From Jacaranda mimosifolia (taxonomy: Eukaryota; Streptophyta; Magnoliopsida; Lamiales; Bignoniaceae), in NCBI GenBank assembly GCA_018894105.1, contig CM032131.1, positions 7,776,501-7,840,500 of the forward strand: DNA of 64,000 nt, given 5' to 3'. Each line of letters begins with the position of its first letter. The first letter of the stretch is position 1. Of the stretch, positions 11,512-21,913 are shown piece by piece. A program made the position numbers and the translations under genes. The notes under the pieces were generated by a model. That model ran no database searches. It worked only from the letters and a program-made list of their open reading frames with translations, and was not told where the DNA came from.

Positions 11512-13736
11512 TGTTGGCAAGTATTGCACTAGGATCCAATAATAAAACTTCAAAAGCATAAATAAACTAGTGCTTTGTATGCTCACAAGGATCTAGTCAT
11601 GCTATGGATTCAAATTTAGGAAAAGAGTTACCTTGAATAGCAAATTTCCAAGGAGAAAAGGTTGAACTCTTCACCAATCCAAAATCTGTCAGTCTGCGAC
11701 GTAGTAGGAAAAGAGCAACTTCCTTTGTTAAACTTCTCCAAAAATCACCAAACAATTCCTGGATCCTCTCAATACCTTGAGGAAGATATTGTTAAAACTT
11801 TGGATCAAAACACCTTCTAAATCTCCTGGAAAAAATTCGACAACTCGTTGTTCTGTTTTAGTGGATCTCCAAAGCTAGCAACCCAAATATATTGTCTCTA
11901 TTGTGATAATCCACACACCAATTGAACTTCCAATTTCTCCTCATTTTTAGCTGGAGTAAGAGGGGAGAAATACAATGGTGGAGGCCAATTTAGGGTTGGA
12001 GAAGAAGAAACAAAGCAAAGCTTCAACACATGATGTAATGCTTGGAGATAGAGTTTTGGAGGGAATTGCGAAAGATTCTAATCTTCACACCTTTTGCATA
12101 GTGGCCGATCCTCTACTTATATATCTATATCTATATATATATAGGGAGGATGGTGTGATACCAAGGTGGCATCACAACGGCCACTTGCCTTGCCAAGGTG
12201 GCAAATTCAAATTCAAATCTAATTTGAATTTGAGTGCATTTTAATTACGTTTGAAATTTAATTTCAAATTAATTAAGATGCTAATTCAAATTAACCTTTG
12301 ATTTGAATTTTTCATCCAAAATGTCTTCTCTTTAATTAAATTAAACACTTTAATTTAATTAATTAACCTTTGACTTAACTCTTAAGTCAAACAAGCTTAA
12401 CTTTTAAGCTCAATTTTGTTAACTTAACTCTTTAAGTTAACTTGGCCAATTGATGATCATTTGGAACCAAATAATTAACTCTTTAATTGTTGGTCTAATT
12501 TAACTCCTTAAATTTTAAAACTTAAACTAATCAAGCCAAAATTGATCTTCAAATTGGACACCTCAAAAATTGGTCCTATGGAGCAATTTTTCTAACACTT
12601 AAAAAATTCCCCCATTAACCAGGAAGCTAATTGGCTTTTGTGTGTGACCCAATAGGTTCTACCATTCATTGGACATAGGCTCAAAACTTCTTGTGACTTT
12701 TAAAATACCTTATATTTATTTTAGTTTAAAATACTTTTAAACTAATCGACTCAATTGAATTGATCTCCATTAATTGAAGAGTACCCAACCTCCATGATCG
12801 ATGTTCAACCTCAAGCCCATGGAGCTTAACTAATTAGCTGAAATAAATGTTTTTTGAGAACTACTGTAGCTTTACATTTACCATGCAAATACAGTACTTT
12901 CGTCTCCTATCTCCCGAAAGAGGCCTACGATAAGATATTTGCTGACTTCCTAATAGCCTTGATACTGTGTCTCTATTCTCAATGTCCGTTTCCATTGTAT
13001 AACCTCATACTTGGAACTCCTTTTCCAAATTGTCACACCACCTTGCGCAAAGATTTCTTGGAATCGGTCATTATAGAACACATAAGAGATGTACTCACCT
13101 TTCATAAAGACGGGGAGTTAGATTCCATCTTGAATCTCACAAACCTCCAAGTTTAAGTAGCTCATGCCCAATCACCACCTGAATGGCCTGCTAAGTGACC
13201 AAAGAGGTGTCAATGCATGAGGACCTAAACACAATATTACCATGGATCCTTAGGTCAAAGGACTAATTATATGCATTAGCATAAGCGGGAAAATTTGCTA
13301 CTACCAACTTGCTATTCTGGCTATCTAGTGGATTCTTTGGTGGGTTTTCAATGCCTTGTTCCCGAACAAGCATCCACTAACATGCATCCATATCTCATAT
13401 GGGATTGTCCATGGAACGGAGCAATATCCAACTCCTTGGATTTATACATTGCCAATGCAAGTCTATCCGGATCTTAGATGCCCTATCTCTTAAGATCATG
13501 TGACTTGGAAGATTTAAGATCACAACCGCGTAAGACTTATTCCATGATTACCACCTAGTACGTGACCAAGTTCCTTAGTCTTGTGTGATCTAAGGGCTTC
13601 AAATAAATGCCAATGAAGTAAATATAAGCATAAGATAAAGATGGCCATATTATTAATATCATTCAATCAAGATTGTATCACAAGTGAAATAGTTCACAAC
13701 GCCAATCTAATTGGCTTGCTGGGCACAATTCCAACA
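11512..13736 (-). mobile_element. Solo LTR, 2225 bp, with perfect 5-bp target duplication
   Basis: The termini are TGTTGG (11512-11517) and CCAACA (13731-13736), a perfect inverted pair typical of LTR ends. The flanking bases are CTGGG on both sides (11507-11511 and 13737-13741), an exact 5-bp target duplication. No primer site, polypurine tract or coding domain lies inside, so this is one LTR left after LTR-LTR recombination. Stretches of short palindromes built on AATTTGAATT and TTAACTTAA fill 12190-12560. Minus orientation is preferred because TATATAAGTAG lies near 12115 on that strand, but it is not certain. Confidence 0.85.
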
Positions 13737-13741
13737 CTGGG

Positions 13742-14660
13742 ACTTATAGAATTTTTGGGTGATGAAGCGTGGTGAGTACCTAAGCATGTCCATGAAATTA
13801 GAGTGATTGTAAACACAACATAGGATAAGTCTATCTTAGGATGGCATGGAGCCTACTTCTTAGTGTCTTTGTTGGTTCATCTTGCATGAAGTAGAATTTT
13901 CAAAGGAAGGAAAATTGTTATTTTTACATTCAAGTTGAGCATGGACTGAGTGTCGAGATGAAACGAACATATTTATAGATTTTGTATGAAGCTTCGTAAT
14001 AAGTGCTTGACGACATGCAGGGTCATTGGACTTAGACCTTTTCTTGGACTATTTTTTAAATGTTGAGTTATCACCACCTTTAAGGTGGACTTTCTTTGGT
14101 TGATGACATAGATGCCATCCGAGTTGTTCTTTAGTGAATGTATCCAGAGTGATCGCCTTGTACTTTCGAAGGGAACCAATAATGGGCTTTTTCTTAGAGC
14201 ACTATGTACTCCTAAAGGGAGCCAATAGTAGATTTTTTTAAGATGCCACGTACTCTTGAAAAGAGCTAATACTGCACTTTTTAAAAGGATAACTACTACG
14301 TAGCTTCGTGGGGGCCGATAATGGGTCTACATCAGCTACCACGTATTCCAATCAACATTACTATCACAGGGCCTTTATTGTGGGTTTACGCCTGCTGACT
14401 ACTATGTACTCTCCACACTCCTTAAAGAGCCTTATAACGGGCTTATGTCTAAAGCTGCTTCCAAGTACTCCTTATAAGTTCTATGAAATTCGAAGCCAGA
14501 AAAGAGATGTAATATGCAGAGTATGAAAAGTTTACATTAATCAAGACGATGCCAATGAAGAAATAATGTCGTCCTCGAGTGGATAGGTATTATAGGAAAT
14601 TAAAATAAAGAAGGAATGAGACTAAACTACTTATCATGATCAGGCATTGTCAGCAACACA
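13742..14660 (-). repeat. LTR fragment of the gypsy-X family
   Basis: It is similar to 24840-25517 along its length (shared TAATAAGTGC, GCCACGTA and TAACGGGCTTATGTC). It adjoins the gag-protease remnant to its right, so it fits the 3' LTR of a minus-strand element. The exact right border was not found. A three-copy tandem repeat of about 45 bp lies at 14150-14290. Confidence 0.55.
14150..14290. repeat. 45-bp tandem repeat in gypsy-X LTR
   Basis: About three copies of a unit containing GTACTC..AAGGGAGCCAATA followed by a T-rich run, with unit starts near 14155, 14198 and 14243. The homologous LTR at 25.2 kb has the same unit in higher copy number. Confidence 0.6.
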
Positions 14661-14824
14661 TTTCAAATGCCACTATGAGGTGCACATGCTTCTCCCAGGT
14701 CTATGTCCAGCAATATTCTTTTGCTTTTGTATTACTTCCTACTTAGGATCTTTTGCTTGACCTACTTGGGAAGTAGGCGACTTTATGCTCCTCAAAGTGC
14801 TTATATAACATTTTCTTGCTACTC

Positions 14825-17560
14825 TCAGGTCACCCACCACTTGCTAACTCCACTTAGCATGTGAAACTTCATCTTGAAGTGGAATGTAGAAATCACAGCT
14901 TGGAATAAGTTCAGGGTAGGCCATTCCAGGATCACATTGTATGTGGTTGGACTCTTCTCCACCAAGAACTTTACCATCTTCCTCGACCTCTTTAGATGAA
15001 TGCTCGGGGAAAGGAGCAACAATATTTCTTTGAATGTTTCCACGGTATCTTTTGTGAACCTCATCAGAGGGGTGTTGATCTTCTACAATTGTGCATTATC
15101 CACTCCAAGTTGGAGGAATGCATCGTGAAATAAAAAACCTGCAGAGATGCCACTGTCTACTAGTATTTTCTTGAACCAAAAATTGGCAAGTGATGTCGAG
15201 ATCACTAAGGCATCGCTATGTCTTCTTATTTCAAGTTCCATGATTTCTTCTCCAAATGTAATGTGAGGTAGTGGCGGGCACACTTCAAATACACCAAGGA
15301 TAGGGTCAATAGCATGAGCTTGTGCTTGCCTGGCTAGGGGTGTGTGAAAAAAAAAAAATCAAAATCGACAGAATCAATCGAAAATTGAGCCAAACATTCA
15401 ATTTGATTTTAAATTTTATATTTTAAAAAAATTATTTTTTGGTTCAGTTCATTTTTTTTATTTGATTAACCGAACCGAACCGAACCAAAAACAAAAAGAA
15501 AATCAATTCGATTCGATTAAACCAAACCAAAAACTGGTTTGTTCTTTCATTATATTTTTTTAAGTATTACTGTTCTAGTGTTTTTACATTATTTAATACA
15601 AGTGTGGAATATCTTTTATTATGTTCTAGTAGTTTTGGTAAATTTTATATTTTTTATTAAATTTTTTAAGTTTAAGATAAATAAATGTAATTTTTAAAAT
15701 AATGTAAATGTTAATATATTTTTAAGTTTTCAGGATAAATAAAAAGAAATGTTGTTGATAAGGTGAAATAATAGAGGCAAAAAATAAGTAAAATTATAGA
15801 AAGGAGAAGAGAAAATAAATTTATATTATCATTATTTTTTAAAATAAAATTAATTTTATCATCTTATCACAAAATATATCAAAATTGATTTTGTCAAACA
15901 AGTTTGTACCATATATTTATCAAATTGAAATTTGTTACCACACAAACTTTTTAGTATTAAAAAAAAGGTAATACAATTCAAAAAAATTTCCAAAAATCAA
16001 ATATTTTTATCAAGCAAACTTTTATCACACTTTTTGATACCAAAAAATAAGTAATCTAATTTAAATTTTTTATGAGTCTTATCATGGTCTTTCAAGAGTA
16101 GAATATCACAATTTTTCCCCTCATATTAGTGAAGAGCAATACCACTTTTAGTATTAAAAAATAAAAAATAAAAGAGGGGGGCTCCAACTGGTTTCCGAAT
16201 CGATTTTGAACGGTTTAGGTTTCAATTAAAACCAAATCGAATCGATCAAAATTGGTTAAAAACTTAACCAAACCAAAATGAACATAGTTGGTTTGATTTT
16301 AAATTTTGCACTTTGGAAAATCAAAATTTTCAAGCAACTGAACTGAATTTCAGTTCAATCTATTTTAACCGAATGAACACCCCTATGCTTGGCCATTAAT
16401 GTTGATGCTTTCCTTGCGTTGGAGGAGTATCCTCCAAATGGTCATCCCATATCATTGAAATAACTCCTATTGGAAGGAGATTGTCGGGGTCACTCTAATG
16501 TTGATGCTCCTTGGGATTTGGGTGGTCATTTGATCTCTTCTTATAGCTCTCACTCTCCTCTCTGGGTGAGATCTTCTTTGGGCTAGACACCTTTTGAACT
16601 ACACACTTCTGAGGTATCCTCTTTGGATCACCTTCTCAATTTCATCCTTCAAATGGCAGCACTCATCCATGGTATGTCTGCCTGCACGATACAAGTGATA
16701 CTATTTATCTGGTTTAGGTTTTTTACGATCGGATAGGTTCTTATCTGGTAATCGCTGAATAAGACCAAGCTACAACGCAATAATTAAAATTTACGTTTGT
16801 GATATGATGAAGGGCATGCGCATGATGTAAGTGTGAAGAGGGATATACCTTCAATATTTTTGCCTTTTGGTATGGTTTGCCCACTTTTTTCATTCGTCTT
16901 TCGCTTAGAGACCTTTTGAGGGATCATTGTTTCCTCTATCTGGATATATTTCTCAACACGCATGAGGAGCTCTTCCAGCATGGCAAGTGGCTTTCCCGCA
17001 ATTAGCTTTCAGAACTTGAGATGCTTTAGGTTTTACTGAATAATACTAGGGAGAAGCTCCTTGTTAACATATGGGATCTCGTGGACAGCTTAGACATAGC
17101 GATTGAGATAGGTCCTCAAAGAGTCTCCTACTTGCTGCTTAATAAAGAATAGATAAGCCATGTATGCTCTGGTACATGCTGCGTGAGGTATGCCCAAAGT
17201 AAAGAGTGAGTGCCTCCTTAACGAGGTAAGGAAAGGGAAGCAACATCATGTTGAGTCAACTTTTCGCTTAGATCTTTCTAGGGAAAATGAAGCCCTTTTG
17301 CTCCTATAAGAAACGCTTCTCAGCATACGAGGAAACTACTTACGTTGCAGCTTAGGCAGTAACATTCTCCAGCAAGGTCTTCTATGCTTCCTATATGATA
17401 GGAAATATGATTCTTTAGGAAGAGGGTCCTGCTACGCAAGTGCCTACTCCTCGTTTATCAATCGTACATTAAGAATAGGATATGATATCAAACCATGTGG
17501 TATTTCTCACTGATGACTCTCCATACTCTTCGATGTTGGGGTCACTTAATTGCTAGGTTC
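14825..17560 (-). pseudogene. gypsy-X gag and protease remnants
   Basis: Ty3/gypsy fragments on the minus strand: gag near 16981-16784 (ELLMRVEKYIQIEE), then after the nested MITE a retropepsin at 15283-15083 with the active-site context VDSGISAGFLFHDAF, and its continuation at 15064-14825 (YNVILEWPTLNLFQAVISTFHFKMKF). The DSG motif of the aspartic protease is present. Stops and frame changes break gag elsewhere. RT, RNase H and integrase, which should follow, are absent: the protease runs into the presumed 3' LTR within about 200 bp, so the element suffered a large internal deletion. Confidence 0.75.
15335..16385. mobile_element. hAT-type non-autonomous MITE, about 1.05 kb
   Basis: The ends are TAGGGGTGTG (15335-15344) and GAACACCCCTA (16375-16385), a terminal inverted repeat of at least 9 bp. 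The flanks are TGCCTGGC (15327-15334) and TGCTTGGC (16386-16393), an 8-bp target duplication with one mismatch, as expected for hAT. The subterminal zones are rich in GGTTCGGTT/AACCGAACC-type motifs in both orientations, and the core is AT-rich and non-coding. It interrupts the gypsy-X gag-protease region. Confidence 0.8.
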
Positions 17561-17609
17561 ACGAGCTTCTAAACTCAACTACATCCTCAATGTCCCTTCT
17601 TCCTTTGAG

Positions 17610-17627
17610 TTCCCATAGACAGTGCCA
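17610..17627 (-). other. Primer binding site of gypsy-X
   Basis: On the minus strand it reads TGGCACTGTCTATGGGAA, close to the TGGCGCC-type site of gypsy-Y (41587-41604). It sits three bases from the presumed LTR start TGATATTGCT at 17631. Confidence 0.65.
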
Positions 17628-17630
17628 AAA

Positions 17631-17950
17631 TGATATTGCTCAGAAGTAGAGCAAGGTCCTTTTCGAAAGATAGCGAAGTGTCAATTATCTTCTCAAGAAT
17701 GCATGCAAAGAACTCTGTTGTTCTAGAGAGTTCTTCTACTATGGGGAATTTTACAAATGATTTCTTGTGTCTCCTTTCTCTATAGGACATGATATTTATA
17801 GAATATTTTAGCCTTGGTGAGCTTAGGACCTTTAGAGTTTTTCTAAACCCTTGATGAGCTTGGCTTATCCTTTGAGGCCTTTGGCCTATTTGCTTAATTA
17901 ATTAATTTTAGAATCAATTTGTTATTTTTAGTCAATTTACCAAAATGTTC
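17631..17950 (-). repeat. 5' LTR of gypsy-X, inner end only
   Basis: It begins TGATATTGCT right after the primer site and is similar to 21914-22180 (shared AAGGTCCTTT, TCTTCTCA, AAATGATTT). Similarity is lost near 17950, where later insertions cut the LTR. Confidence 0.6.
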
Positions 17951-18489
17951 TTAGGCCCATTTCTAGTCACATTAGATAGAAAAGAATTCTTTCTATTGAG
18001 ATGTTGTAGAAATTTAAATGATTCAAGCAAATTTGTATAATAAATTATGTGTACAATCAAATTACTTATTTACTTATTTACTTGATAATACATTTTTATT
18101 GATTTATATACGACTCACTAAATCAATATAACATTAAAAAAATAGTGCTATTTTAAGAAGTTAGAAGAGACAATTTGGTTGGTACAAAAGATACAAAAAT
18201 TAAAGAGATTGGTGCGTAAAACTTGACAAAATATTATTTCTAAAAGTAAGATGTTTTTTATTTCAAATTTTTATGATGTAGAGATATATTAAAAAATTAA
18301 AGGGAAAAAAGTCCTAAAAATTAATATTTTGTGTGGTTCAATAAAAACTTTTTTTGTAAAGCTGCTTTTGTGGAGTTAGATGAGAACTCTTTTACTTCTA
18401 TTTTAATTATTAATAATTAAGAATAGATAAAATTAAAAAATAAAAATAGCAAAAAAAATTCTAAAAATAAAAATAAATATTTAAAATAA
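17951..18489. other. AT-rich DNA, nothing recognised
   Basis: Low-complexity AT-rich sequence with many A and T runs. No open frame, repeat end or motif could be supported. Confidence 0.5.
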
Positions 18490-18707
18490 TTATTTTAATT
18501 TAAGTTGGCAGGTTGGATTAGATAAGTTTGGGTTGGTGAATTGACTTGATGAAAATCAAGTAGACCTAAACCTTACCTCATGAGAATCATGTTGGGCTCT
18601 TTCATGTCGTCATCAGGTTAGGAAGGGTTCAGATTCAAGATATTAATTGTATACCCTCACCTCAACCCAACCTAAATCCACCTGACCCACTTAAATTGCC
18701 ATCCCTA
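18490..18707. mobile_element. Fragment of a hAT-type MITE (right end)
   Basis: It ends in TTGCCATCCCTA (18696-18707), which on the other strand is TAGGGATGGCAA, a terminal repeat style common among plant hAT MITEs. Subterminal GGGTTGG/CCAACCC motifs occur in both orientations. No left terminal repeat was found, so it is truncated or cut by later events. Confidence 0.4.
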
Positions 18708-19689
18708 CCTAGTTACCCCATATTATGGAGAATAGACTACCTTATTATGATTATTGCACGAAATTATTTTTAATTATTGTGGCAATCAAGTTTCAAGCAA
18801 GAATTCCCTCACAATCCCATTTGTGCTCCAAGGACGATCGTCAATGCAGTGATAACATAATTGAAAGTGGTAGCAATTGTACAAAGGAAGGGGCATCGTC
18901 ACATGGATGGCTATATGCACACTACTGGTAGCCATGGGGAGGGTTCATTGTAAAGGGAAAAGGTGTCACATAATGTTTATGCAAATATGGAAAAAATAGA
19001 CATGGCTAATGGCCCCTTGACAAGTAGGATGACATGATGAATGCTAAGTTGGATAGGATTTGCCCTAATGCCAATCAATCAATTTCTAGATACATTAATT
19101 CTCTTCATCGCATAGAGGGGACTCCTTGACAAACTCTTTGGGAAGGCAATAAACACTCTATAAAGCACAACCATTAACCATCAAGACTTTTTTCCTACAA
19201 GTTAATGAGAGAGGGCAAAGAATTTGGGTTGAGTCTATGTAGTTTATATTCGCCAGTTCCTATAGCCCTATTTCCCCTACTTGTTCTTTAGATTTGGTAC
19301 TTGATGAGCATTTCATCTTTAATTATTATTTATATTTGCTATTTTTATTAAATATGTTGCACCTTCCCTATCTATTTTAATTTTTAATATATGTTACATT
19401 ATTTATCGTCCTTATTATTTCACTGTAATTTTCATGTTTCATAGAGTTTTTGTCACATAGATGACTAGTGGGTCAAGCTCTATGTTGCATATGATGACGA
19501 AGTTGATTGTAGTGAGGGATTACCTAAAACACCAAGTAGAGATGTCCCTGATAGAGCAAAAGAGTTGTTCTTCATAAATGAAGTGTTGTTGCCAAATTTA
19601 TTCAACTAAAGAATACAACGCTATACATTATACTTCGAGGACTGGGTTGAGTAATAGAGATAATGAATGATCCTTTTGATTGCTTTTAT

Positions 19690-20740
19690 GACAATATGTG
19701 CATGAACAAGCCCGTATTCATTGCAGTGACTAATGAATTAATGAGTTTGGACTATTAATAGAAACATAATAGTGTCAAGTCACTATCATTAAGGAGCTTG
19801 CAAAGTTTATGCATATAGTTGGCATACATTAAAGTTAAGGGATTATAATGGAATGTTTTTAACACTCGTTGGAGATGATCAATCACCAAATCCAACATGT
19901 GATTAAGGCACTAAATACTTTAGTCCCTAATTTGATTTATCGGCCTAATTTCAATGAGGTACCAAAATAGATTCTTGCTAACCTAATTCATTATCCCCAT
20001 TCCAAGTATGGCATAAATAAGAAATAGTCAATTTACATATAACATTGTATCCAGTTTTAAGTGTAAATCTTTTTTCTATGTTGCATGGTTATGGCATATG
20101 AATAGAGTACAATTGGTATAATTAATGGTAAATTAGTGATGCCATGAGTATCAAGCCTATAAGCAAAAAGCTTATCGATCATGCAAAGGGTAGGCATCCC
20201 AAAAGGTTCTTGTAATACGTGATCTCGGCAAGATGTTCACCTAATTTTATGTTGGTTGGGAGGGAAGTACGAACAATGCTAGGGTGTTATTCAATGCAAT
20301 AAAAAGGTGACTTAATATTTCCATTTCCCTTACCAAGTAATTTATTTCCTCCCAAAATTATGATCTCGTTGTATCAATGTATATATCTAAGATATAATGA
20401 CTTTTAAGAAGATGATGCTCAAATTTCTTCTTTTATATAAAGAAGTATTACCTCATTGATGTTGGTCTAATAAACTACATGTGCTTCTTAACCCCCTATA
20501 GGCAGTCACATTACCACCTCAAGAAATTTGCAAGGGCTAGCACATACAGCAACCCAAATAAGATGTTCAACCATCGACACTCTCGAGTGAGGAATAATGT
20601 TGATCGTAGCTTTGGAACTTTGAAGAAAAGATTCCCTATTCTTTCTTTAGATCTGCCAAGCTATTTAGTTACTCAGCATACTAACATTGTTAACATTGGG
20701 TGTTGTGTGGATCATAATTTCATTTATAAATCAGGATGAT
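19690..20740 (+). pseudogene. PIF/Harbinger transposase, inactivated
   Basis: The C-terminal part is open at 20479-20739 and contains FLTPYRQSHYHLKKF, FNHRHSRVRNNVDRSFG and LKKRFPILS, the PIF/Harbinger DDE nuclease tail. KYYLIDVG precedes it in the same frame (20443-20466). Upstream, in other frames, are GWEGSTNNARVL (about 20254-20293) and a helix like FxHSLEMINHQIQHVIKAL (about 19857-19920). All three expected catalytic positions look changed: GAIDGTHI reads GIINGKLV near 20120, the Asp after GWEGS is Asn (20275-20277), and the final Glu is Asp (NNVDRSFG). Stops occur throughout. No terminal repeats were located. Confidence 0.75.
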
Positions 20741-21913
20741 AAGATTTTTAACATATTGCAAACCAATCTAAAACTTGTTTAGAGACATTTTATCACCATG
20801 GTCACCGAGTCAATAAGAGATTCTGGCCCATACGACATTCTGAGATGCTCTTGTAGTGTGGATGTTGTCAGAGAAGGAAGGATGAATGCTTATGTTTCAT
20901 TATATTTTATGCAGTAACACATTTCCCTTTATGATACCATACTTTAGCATACCTTATTTTTGGGAGACACTTTAACGTTTGTAAGACATTACTGTATGTT
21001 TCATGTTGTGCTTCACGCACTTCATTGAGTTGTTTTTTTTCCTTGTAATTGATGTATTATTTTTCATATCATGCCATATTTGATTTAGATTTCTAATGTG
21101 AATGCTTATTTTGATGCTTTGTCTAGCTATTATTGTGGTAGCAGATGACTATGCATGAGCATCCACCATGGGCATGTGGTGCCGGATCTATGTGCAAGCT
21201 CATGGCCAAGAGGGAAGCCAAATATGGATGATTTTTTGTAGGTGCTTGGTAGGTGGGGACCATCCAGGTAGTTTGTGTAGGTGGATATATGGACCACACA
21301 CCAAATAGGTATATATAGACAACGCAAGGTTTTAGCTTTGTCAAGGCACATCTACATTTGGCACCATTACATCCACTGATGCTTTATCACATGTTGGTTC
21401 CATGAGCATTTCACTTCATGATGATATATTGGAGTTATATATGCACCCATCATCATACCCCACCATTTAATAATGTTTTTAGAATTGGAAAACATTCTGG
21501 TAAAAGTTAAATAAATAAGGCCCAAGTGTTTGAAAATCTATTTATCCTAAGTAACAAAGTCTTCTGGAAAATAGATAATTAAGTTAAATAAAAGGACTCT
21601 TTTGCCCATCCTCAAATTTAGTTAAAAAAATAATGCTAAAATTTTCTACCAACTTGCGTCTAGTTATCCATTTTGCATTTTTCATCTCATATTCTTGCAA
21701 GTCCAATTTTTTTATGAATTAGCAAGAGAATTTATCATTTTTAGGCAAAAAAAGTATTTATTAAATTCTCAATTTGATATTAAGATGAATAGAAATAAGA
21801 ACCTAATCTTTCTCATAATTTAACCAAAGAACTATAAGATTTATCTCATGTATAAACTTTTTTATAAGAAAATTTTAAATTTTTTCATAAGATTGCAAAC
21901 ATCTTATCCAATC
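20741..21913. other. No gene seen
   Basis: Mixed AT-rich sequence downstream of the Harbinger remnant. Short open frames near 21120-21350 overlap each other in two frames on one strand and have no recognisable content. Confidence 0.4.

Noticed and set aside
11191..11542. Open frames on both strands in the GC-rich patch
   Set aside because: Stops are rare because the patch is GC-rich; there is no domain, and the plus-strand frame runs into the solo LTR.
21123..21351. Two overlapping 73-residue minus-strand frames
   Set aside because: They overlap out of frame and neither has recognisable content or splice context.
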